The notes below the pieces were generated by a model. The model did not search any database. It was given only the letters and a program-made list of their open reading frames with translations, and was not told where the DNA came from. The translations under genes were made by a program, and so were the position numbers. 64,000 nucleotides of DNA, from the NCBI GenBank assembly GCA_050747525.1, contig JBOGOC010000060.1, positions 109,612 to 173,611 of the forward strand. Direction: 5' to 3'. Source of the DNA: JBOGOC01 sp050747525. GTDB taxonomy: Bacteria > Acidobacteriota > Polarisedimenticolia > JACPZX01 > DASXTC01. Below are positions 7,377 through 13,997 of this stretch, in pieces (within the stretch, counting starts at the first letter, position 1; every line of letters starts with the position of its first letter).

Positions 7377-9449
7377 TCAGCGGGCCGCCGCGAGCGACCG
7401 GGAGAGCCCGGTATCGGCCGCGCGCATCAGGCTCTCGGCATCCTGCGCGCGCATGGGGCGGCCGAACAGGTACCCCTGGCCGTACCCGCATCTCAGGGCA
7501 CGGAGCTTCAGGAGCTGGGCCCGCGTCTCGATTCCCTCGGCCACCACATCCATGCTCAGCTTGCGCGCCAGGGCGATGATCGAGCCGGCGACCGTCTCGA
7601 GGGCAGGCTGGCGGGGCAGCCGGGAGATGAAGCTCTTGTCCAGCTTGAGCAGGTCGAACGGCAATCTATGCAGGATCGACAAGGACGAATAGCCGGTGCC
7701 AAAGTCATCCAGCGCGATCCGAAAGCCGCGGGCACGCAGGCGGTGCAGGGAGCCGGCCACGTCGTCAGGGCGCTCGATCAGGCAGGATTCCGTGATCTCC
7801 AGGTGGATACGCGAAGGATCGGCTCCCGTGTCGGCCAGCAGGTGATCCAGGTCGCTCTCCATATGGTCATCGAACAGCCACCTGGGTGAGACGTTCATCT
7901 TGATGGCGAGGTCCTTTCGCTTCTCGAACATTTCCTGCCAGCGGCGAAGCTGCATCATGGCCACCCTGAAGGTATGGCGGCTCATGCGGGCGATGAGGCC
8001 CGATTCTTCGGCCAGAGGGATGAATTCGTCCGGCGGAACGGCTCCGCGGATGGGGTGGTCCCATCTCACGAGCGCCTCGAAGCCGGTGATCCGCTCGGAT
8101 CGAAGGCTCACCACAGGCTGGTACCAGACCTGGAGCTGCCCGTCTTCGAGCGCGCGGAAGAGCTCCGTTTCCAGGTGAAGCTCCGCCTGTGCCGTCTCAT
8201 GCATGTTCCGGTCGTACACTTCCACGCGCGAGCCCCCGCGCTGCTTGGCGCGGTTCATGGCCATGTGGGCGTCCCGCAGCAGGGAAGCCGCATCGCTGCT
8301 GTCGTGCGGGCCAACGGCTATTCCCACGCTCGCACCGAACCTCACACTGTGGCCGTCCACTTGAATGGGTCGGCCCAGAGTCTGGAGGATCCGCTCCGCC
8401 AGTCCGGCGGCATCCCTGAGGGAGCGCATCTTCTCCAGCACGATGACGAACTCGTCCCCCTGGAAACGATAGACGGTCCCGCCCGATTCCAGGCCTGGAT
8501 CGGATGCGCCGCGCTCGGACACCTGCAGCACCAGCAGGCGGGCCAGCTCCCGCAACAGGCGGTCGCCCACCGTCGAGCCCAGGCTCTCGTTGATCCGCCG
8601 GAAGCGATCCGCGCCCACGTGCAGCACCGCGATGCGCGTCCTGGTCCGGTGAGCGCGGTGCAGCTGGCGCTCGAGGCGATCCATCAGGACAGCGCGGTTC
8701 GGCAGGTCGGTGAGCTCGTCGTGCAGGGCGAGGTGGCGGAGCTGCTCCTCGTTGAGCCGCAGCTCGTGGATGTCCGCCTGAGAGCCGGCTATCCGCAGCG
8801 GCTTCCCGTCGGAGTCCCGCAGGCAGGCCCCTCTTGCCAGCATCCACCTCCAGGTCCCGTCCCTGTGTTGCATGCGATACTCGAGCCGAAGGTGTGAGGC
8901 GCCCTGAGCGAGATGCTCGCGGATCCCTTCGCGCACGCGCTCGGAGTCTTCTGGATGCACCCGGTCGAGCCACTCGGCGGGGCGGTCGCCGATCTCTTCC
9001 TCCGCGAAGCCCAGCATCGTCTTCCAGCGAGGTGACAGGTAGAGCCGGTCCTCGTTGAGGTCCCATTCCCAGATGCCATCGTTGGACCCCGCCAGGGCCA
9101 GCGTGTGGCGTTGCTCGCTGCGAGACAGCTCGCTCGTACGCTCCTGCACGAGATCTTCCAGGCGGCTGGAGTAGAAGAGGACGCGGTCCTGAAGCCAGCC
9201 GGTCACGCCCGCCGCGACGGCCAGAATCAGGGCGAACAGATCCGCGAAGTAGTGCACGGGGGTGATGCTGTGCAGACCCGCCAGGAGGCCGACGCTCGGC
9301 CAGTCGGGAAGCTCGCCATAGAGATGATGGTAGTCGAACAGGTATCCGCAGGCCGTCAACGATGCCCCGAAAGCGAAGCCTGCGGCTGCGTAGAGGGCCG
9401 TGCGCGGGATGCGCGGCCGGTGCCGCGCGGTGTCCGTCATCGTCGGCAC
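7377..9449 (-). CDS. PAS-GGDEF-EAL membrane protein (cyclic-di-GMP phosphodiesterase, degenerate GGDEF)
   Basis: A 690-aa signalling protein: two TM segments (about 17-34 and 66-86) flanking a short periplasmic loop, a coiled linker, a PAS domain (about 113-230), GGDEF (about 240-415) and EAL (about 430-680). The GGDEF signature reads QGDEF (330-334), so cyclase activity is doubtful, though GTP binding may persist. The EAL domain keeps EALVRW, MNVS, LEITES, DDFGTGYSS, the KLD lysine, VAEGIET and GQGYLFGRP, so c-di-GMP hydrolysis is expected. It is the last gene of a three-gene operon and its start overlaps the previous stop by 13 bases. Confidence 0.85.
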   Translation of the reverse strand: MPTMTDTARHRPRIPRTALYAAAGFAFGASLTACGYLFDYHHLYGELPDWPSVGLLAGLHSITPVHYFADLFALILAVAAGVTGWLQDRVLFYSSRLEDLVQERTSELSRSEQRHTLALAGSNDGIWEWDLNEDRLYLSPRWKTMLGFAEEEIGDRPAEWLDRVHPEDSERVREGIREHLAQGASHLRLEYRMQHRDGTWRWMLARGACLRDSDGKPLRIAGSQADIHELRLNEEQLRHLALHDELTDLPNRAVLMDRLERQLHRAHRTRTRIAVLHVGADRFRRINESLGSTVGDRLLRELARLLVLQVSERGASDPGLESGGTVYRFQGDEFVIVLEKMRSLRDAAGLAERILQTLGRPIQVDGHSVRFGASVGIAVGPHDSSDAASLLRDAHMAMNRAKQRGGSRVEVYDRNMHETAQAELHLETELFRALEDGQLQVWYQPVVSLRSERITGFEALVRWDHPIRGAVPPDEFIPLAEESGLIARMSRHTFRVAMMQLRRWQEMFEKRKDLAIKMNVSPRWLFDDHMESDLDHLLADTGADPSRIHLEITESCLIERPDDVAGSLHRLRARGFRIALDDFGTGYSSLSILHRLPFDLLKLDKSFISRLPRQPALETVAGSIIALARKLSMDVVAEGIETRAQLLKLRALRCGYGQGYLFGRPMRAQDAESLMRAADTGLSRSLAAAR

Positions 9450-10390
9450 CCATCCGGTCTCGAAGGGACGGCCTCGATCGAGGCCGCGAGCACGTCCAGG
9501 CGCGCGCCGAGGTCGCGCGAGCCCCCGGCCACGCTGATCGCGTTCACGAGCCGCAATCGCTCCAGCTCCTCCAGGGAGAGCATCTTCTGAAGCGGAGTCT
9601 GCCCCTTCAGGGATCGAACGGCGTCAAGGCGCTTGCGGATGCGGTGAGCGAGAGCCGTCCCCAGCTTGCTCAGCCCGGCCGCGTCGGCGGCCGCCAGTCC
9701 GGAGGGAGCCTGGCCGATGAACTCCATGAGCAGCTTCTGCTCCCGCTGCCGCGAGGATCGTGCCGCCGCCAGCTCTGCGGAGAGCGACATGATTTCGCGC
9801 TTGAGCGTCTCCATACGCGCGGTCAGAAGCGTCGCCTGCTCCCCTTCGGCACAGGAGCCGAGCGGGAAGTCTTCGCTCAGCTCCGGCAGGGAGCGCGCCA
9901 TCATCGTGCGCAGGGCTCCCTGATAGAGGTCGGCCTGCATCAGGCCGCCTCGATCCGTGCCTGGAGGCACCGTGCCGGTGATCCGGTCGAGCTCCGCGAT
10001 CACCTGGGTCGCCGCCTCATTCTCCGCCTCCAGGAAGTGGGCGAGCTCGGTGTCGTCGTCGACGGGGCGTGCTCCTTCCAGGCGCCGGGATGACCTCTGC
10101 AGCAGCAGGTTGGTTGCGCTCGAGGCCGACCGCAGAGTGGCGATCCGTTTCTCGAGCGCGGGAAGCTGGGAGGAGGCAATGCGTCCGTCCGGATCCCAGC
10201 GGGCGTCGGATTTCAGGAGGGCTCGAAGCCGCGAGGCAGCTGATGCGGCGCTTGCGACGTCTCCCGTCACGAGGGCGCCCTGGATACGTGTGAGCAGAGC
10301 CTGAGGGTCGTCGCGAAGCTCGGCCGAAGCCACCGTCCAGAGGCTCGACACGGCAGCGAGGACCAGACCGACCCTAACGACAGCGTTCAT
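9437..10390 (-). CDS. Secreted or periplasmic helical protein, unknown function
   Basis: A 317-aa protein. The start is placed at 10390 (MNAVVRVGLVLAAVSSLWTVASA), which gives a normal signal peptide; the frame is open further upstream but only as an antisense-type extension. The mature part is almost all helical with heptad-like Leu spacing (TLKREIMSLSAELAAARSS, SLEELERLRLV), suggesting coiled coil. No family recognised. It overlaps the lipoprotein gene before it and the GGDEF-EAL gene after it, so it may be the periplasmic input or scaffold for the c-di-GMP sensor; that is an inference from context. Confidence 0.6.
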   Translation of the reverse strand: MNAVVRVGLVLAAVSSLWTVASAELRDDPQALLTRIQGALVTGDVASAASAASRLRALLKSDARWDPDGRIASSQLPALEKRIATLRSASSATNLLLQRSSRRLEGARPVDDDTELAHFLEAENEAATQVIAELDRITGTVPPGTDRGGLMQADLYQGALRTMMARSLPELSEDFPLGSCAEGEQATLLTARMETLKREIMSLSAELAAARSSRQREQKLLMEFIGQAPSGLAAADAAGLSKLGTALAHRIRKRLDAVRSLKGQTPLQKMLSLEELERLRLVNAISVAGGSRDLGARLDVLAASIEAVPSRPDGCRR

Positions 10391-10877
10391 GGAACGTCCC
10401 ATCTGCGGTGAGGAACCACGGAGGGCTCGCCTCGGCATCGAGGCGCAGACAGGTCCGATCGGCCGCTCCGTACCGTGACATGCGTGCTCTTGCGAGAGAG
10501 CCTCGTGGCAGGGCAATGGAACGGTATGAGGCTGTGCGTGTCCCGGCGACAGGGGCCACCTCCCAGAGATGGCCGAAGCCTTCTCCGATGATGTAGAAGC
10601 GGCCCAGGTGCAGCATGAGCTGGAGCTTCTCGACACGCGATCGTTCTGCCCTCAGAATCGGACCGGCATCGAGGCGTCCCTGGAAAGGAGCCTGGTCCGA
10701 CAGGTGGATGGTTCCGCCGGGACCGACCGCCAGGACCATCCTGAATGAGCTCTGGTCCAGGGACAGCGTGGCATCCGGGCCGGATGGCTGTCCGGGGGGG
10801 CGGCGCTCGGAGCATGCCGCCAGGAGCAAGACGGCGGTGAGGGCCGCGGCGCATCGGCTGAGGCGCGATGGGAGCAT
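10374..10877 (-). CDS. Lipoprotein, unknown function
   Basis: A 167-aa lipoprotein: basic start MLPSRLSRC, hydrophobic stretch, then lipobox LLAAC (Cys22). The rest is beta-rich with a Cys near the end (TFHERCR). The start at 10877 is chosen because it gives a proper type II signal peptide. No family recognised. First gene of the operon with the coiled-coil protein and the GGDEF-EAL protein; a lipoprotein plus periplasmic protein plus membrane c-di-GMP enzyme resembles known three-part signal relays (for example YfiBNR) only in layout. Confidence 0.6.
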   Translation of the reverse strand: MLPSRLSRCAAALTAVLLLAACSERRPPGQPSGPDATLSLDQSSFRMVLAVGPGGTIHLSDQAPFQGRLDAGPILRAERSRVEKLQLMLHLGRFYIIGEGFGHLWEVAPVAGTRTASYRSIALPRGSLARARMSRYGAADRTCLRLDAEASPPWFLTADGTFHERCR

Positions 10878-11013
10878 CAGAGCGTCCTTGACGAGGTCCG
10901 GCCTCGTGAGACGGAGAATGTAGGGCGCGCAGGTGAGAGCTTCGAATCGACCGGGCGGCGGAATCTTGGATGTCGTGTCAGTTCGGAGCGACGCGGTGTA
11001 TGATGACCCGCCC

Positions 11014-11820
11014 ATGAAGCGCCGCTGGAATCTGTCCATCTGGCTCGGCTTCCTGCTCTTTGCGGCCGTAGCCGTCGCGTACCCGCTGGTGGTGGAGCGC
11101 TTCCCCGCCGTGGGAGACGCGACCTGGCCGACCCTTCTGATCTTCCTGGCCTCGCTGATGCTGATCGGCCGCGGGCTCCTGCGGGCCTTCCGCCGGCCGG
11201 CCGAGTACCGCGGGCGCATCGCCGGACCGATCTTCATGGTCCTGGCGGTCGCCGGCACGGGGCTCTTCGCGTTCAGCCTGCTGTACATGACGCGCCAGCT
11301 CCCCTCCTCCGGGCAGGCGCCGCAGGTGGGCGAGATGGCGCCGGACTTCCGGCTGGCCGACCTCGACGGCAACCAGGTCGCCCTGGCGGATCTCCTGGGC
11401 GGAGGGGGCGCGAGGCCCGGGCATGCCGCTCTCCTCATCTTTTACAGAGGCTACTGGTGACCGTTCTGCAACTCCGAGTTGCGGAGCTTCCAGAACGATC
11501 TTCCCGCGTTCGACGCGCGTGGCGTGAAAATCGTTGCCATCAGCGTGGATCCTCCCGAGGTGACCCGCGAGCACGCCCGCAAGCAGGGTTACTCCTTCCT
11601 GTTCCTTTCCGACCCTGCGGCGGAGACGATCCGCCGCTATGATCTTCTGCATGAGGGCGCGGCGCCCGGGGGCGGTGACATCGCCCGCCCGGCCGAGTTC
11701 CTGATCGACGCCTCGGGCATGGTCCGCTGGACCAACATCACGAAGTCCTACGCGGATCGGACACGCCCATCCGAAGTGCTGGGAGCCGTGGATTCCCTGG
11801 GGCTCGGCGTCCCCCGCTGA
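11014..11820 (+). CDS. Membrane-anchored peroxiredoxin-like selenoprotein (in-frame UGA = Sec149, UPFC motif)
   Basis: A 268-codon gene read through an internal TGA at 11458. N-terminus: three TM helices (about 8-27, 39-55, 71-92) with basic residues predicting N-in and a periplasmic redoxin domain. The domain begins GEMAPDFRLADLDG, reaches LLIFYRGYW, then TGA, then PFCNSELRSFQNDLPAF and KIVAISVDPPEV. In Cys homologues of this AhpC/TSA-like group the motif is W-C-P-F/Y-C, so the TGA falls exactly on the catalytic cysteine and Cys152 is the resolving partner. The frame stays open after it for 119 codons with good family signatures (FLSDPA, RPAEFLIDASGMVRW). The TGA is followed by a SECIS-like hairpin. 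Probable peroxide or thiol-disulfide reduction. A nonsense mutation is the alternative but is much less likely. Confidence 0.85.
11458..11497 (+). promoter_or_regulatory. Bacterial SECIS element with Sec UGA codon
   Basis: Directly after TGA (11458-11460): lower stem CGTTCTG (11462-11468) with CAGAACG (11491-11497), perfect 7 bp; internal loop CAA/CTTC(three to four bases); upper stem CTCCG (11472-11476) with CGGAG (11482-11486), 5 bp; apical loop AGTTG (11477-11481). The UGA-to-loop distance is 16 bases and there is a G among the first two loop bases, both matching the known bacterial SECIS pattern recognised by SelB. Confidence 0.8.
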
Positions 11821-11894
11821 TTCTTACGCTTGTTCCGTAAGGCGTCGCAGTTGTTGGAAACGCCGTCTCACCGTATACACAGGAGGTGAGCGCC

Positions 11895-13421
11895 ATGCCC
11901 GGCCGTGCCGCGGACTTCCACAGGGTTTCTCATCTCTACAGGCTGGGTGTCCTCCCCACGGAGCAGCCGCACCCCGACACGCACCAGCTGTCCCGCTGGG
12001 CGGCCGAGGACCTCCCGCGGGCGATCGCCGTCCTCAGGAGGATCGACGAGCAGGCTCTCGACACCATGCTGCGTTACGCCGCGCACGTGGATCGCCTCGC
12101 GCGCGCCATCGAGCGCACGCTGGATGCCGGCGGCCGCGTGTTCCTGTGCGGCTGCGGGGCCACGGGACGGCTGTCGCTCAGCGTGGAGTCGCTGTGGAAC
12201 CACGGAGGAGGCGACCCGGACCGGATCCGGTCCTTCATGGCCGGAGGCGACGTGGCCCTGGTGCACGCCCTGGAGGGGTTCGAGGACCATCCCGAGTACG
12301 GAGCGCGCCACCTGGAGGAGATGGGGTTCGGCGGCCACGACCTGCTGGTCAGCTGCACCGAAGGAGGAGAAACCCCCTACGTCATCGGCGCCACGCTGAG
12401 AGCGGCGGAGCTCTCGTCCGTCCCCCCGTTCTTCCTCTACTGCAATCCCGATGCGATCCTCGCACGGCACGTGGAGAGGTTCCGCAATGTCCGCGAGCAT
12501 CCCGGCATCGATCCCGTCTGCCTCGACGTGGGACCGATGGCGCTGGCGGGAAGCACCCGCATGCAGGCCAGCACCGTGCTGCAGCTCGCGGTGGGCATCG
12601 CCCTGCTGCACCCCGAGCGCCGCGCCTGCGAGTCGATCGCGCGCCACCGCGACCAGGTCCGCGACACGGACTTCTCGTTCCTGGAGGAGTTCGTTCGCAC
12701 CGAGGCGGCCACCTACGCGGCCGGGCATCACGTGACCTACCGGGTGCGTGATTTCGGCATCACGGTTCTCACCGACACCACAGAGCGGGCGCCCACCTTC
12801 AGCCTGGTCCCGTTCGACCAGCTCGAAGAGAGGCGCGAAACGCACTCGCTTTGCTACGTGGCTCTGGAGGATGCGCCGACCCCGGGCGAGGCGTGGCGCC
12901 GCCTGCTGGGCCGCCCTCCCCGGGCGCTGGACTGGCCCGACGTGGACTCCAGGACCGGCGAAGGCTACCTGCATGGCTTCGACTTCAGCGCGGAGGCGGC
13001 GCGCCGCCGGCGCGATCAGATCCCAGGCAGGAGGCACGAGGAGCTGTGCATCGGCCGCACCTCGGCGGGTTTCTCGCTGGAGATGGCGGGCCGGCGCCAC
13101 GAGGTCCGCGCGGCGCACCTGCCCGACCTGTTCCAGCACCTCATGCTCAAGCAGATGCTCAACATCCAGTCCACCCTGGTGATGGGGCGGCTGGGACGGT
13201 ACGAAGGGAACCTCATGACCTGGGTGGCTCCCACCAACGGCAAGCTGATCGACCGCGCGGCGCGCTACGTGATCCATCTGCTGTCGCGCGCGGGGCGCGG
13301 CGAGCCCTCCTACGAAGATGTCGTGGATCAGCTCTTCGCCCAGATGGAGGACGCCCGTCCCGGCGAGCCGCTGGTTCTGAACGCCTGTCAGGCTCTCCTG
13401 CGCCGCCGCGCGGCGAGTTGA
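11895..13421 (+). CDS. SIS-domain MurNAc-6-P etherase / glucokinase-regulatory-protein-like
   Basis: A 508-aa cytosolic protein. MurQ/GCKR-type signatures are present: GCGATGRLSLSVESL, FMAGGDVALVHALEGFED, a sugar-phosphate SIS segment SCTEGGETPYVIGA, GPMALAGSTRMQASTV and NLMTWVAPTNGKLIDRAARYV. MurQ is about 300 aa and single-SIS; this protein is over 500 aa with a second half, as in eukaryotic GCKR and its bacterial relatives. It may cleave the lactyl ether of MurNAc-6-phosphate or bind a sugar phosphate as a regulator. The ATG at 11895 follows AGGAGG by 8 bases; a GTG at 11886 lies inside that site and is rejected. Confidence 0.75.
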   Translation: MPGRAADFHRVSHLYRLGVLPTEQPHPDTHQLSRWAAEDLPRAIAVLRRIDEQALDTMLRYAAHVDRLARAIERTLDAGGRVFLCGCGATGRLSLSVESLWNHGGGDPDRIRSFMAGGDVALVHALEGFEDHPEYGARHLEEMGFGGHDLLVSCTEGGETPYVIGATLRAAELSSVPPFFLYCNPDAILARHVERFRNVREHPGIDPVCLDVGPMALAGSTRMQASTVLQLAVGIALLHPERRACESIARHRDQVRDTDFSFLEEFVRTEAATYAAGHHVTYRVRDFGITVLTDTTERAPTFSLVPFDQLEERRETHSLCYVALEDAPTPGEAWRRLLGRPPRALDWPDVDSRTGEGYLHGFDFSAEAARRRRDQIPGRRHEELCIGRTSAGFSLEMAGRRHEVRAAHLPDLFQHLMLKQMLNIQSTLVMGRLGRYEGNLMTWVAPTNGKLIDRAARYVIHLLSRAGRGEPSYEDVVDQLFAQMEDARPGEPLVLNACQALLRRRAAS

Positions 13422-13504
13422 AAGAGCGCGGGCGGGGCCACGGCGCGCAATAATAAGGATGTGACGGGACTTGGGGGGCCCGGGAACGTGAACGGAGCTT
13501 GAAC

Positions 13505-13945
13505 ATGGCAAGTCGAAAGGAAAAACCGGCGGAGGACGCCGCCGCGACCGATCAGGCGCCGCCCGTCCCCGTGGAAGAGGAAGTCTCGGAAGTCGACGAG
13601 GAATTCCAGGAAGCCGGGAAGCTGGGAATGCCGGAGCGCGCTTTCAAGCAGAAGCTGCGCCAGCACTACCCGGACTCGCCCAAGATCACCGCGGGCGACG
13701 TGGACGCCGCCTGGGATCGCTCCGACGTGGGCGAGGAAACGCCGGGAGGCTCGGTGGCGACCCCCGACCAGGACATCGTGGAGCAGATCGGCGAAGCGAT
13801 CGGACAGACGTTCGAGGACAACGAGCCGCTCGACCGCCCCGAGAAACTGGAGCGGCGGGGCGGGCCCCGATGGGAGCTCGACCCCGCTTCGTCGGAGGAC
13901 TACCAGGAGCGCCACGGGTCCCCTCACATCCCCCGCAAGCGCTAG
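13505..13945 (+). CDS. DUF6335 family protein
   Basis: A 146-aa acidic, hydrophilic protein with the DUF6335 core: ITAGDVDAAWDRSDVGEE, GGSVATPDQDIVEQIGEAIG, and near the C-terminus RWELDPASSEDYQERHG. No signal peptide or membrane segment. The function of the family is unknown; members occur in Acidobacteriota, cyanobacteria and related groups. The start at 13505 follows GGAG by 7 bases. It stands between the SIS protein and the kinase gene, all on the plus strand, but gaps of 80 and 50 bases suggest separate control. Confidence 0.75.
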   Translation: MASRKEKPAEDAAATDQAPPVPVEEEVSEVDEEFQEAGKLGMPERAFKQKLRQHYPDSPKITAGDVDAAWDRSDVGEETPGGSVATPDQDIVEQIGEAIGQTFEDNEPLDRPEKLERRGGPRWELDPASSEDYQERHGSPHIPRKR

Positions 13946-13997
13946 GGCGCCGGCCCTCACCCCGTCCCGCGGCCGATGCTAGGATGCGTTCCTCGCT

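Noticed and set aside
11823..11841. CTTACG/CGTAAG hairpin after the selenoprotein as terminator
   Set aside because: Only 6 AT-mixed base pairs and no U-run.
11886..11894. GTG start for the SIS protein
   Set aside because: It overlaps the AGGAGG that serves the ATG at 11895.
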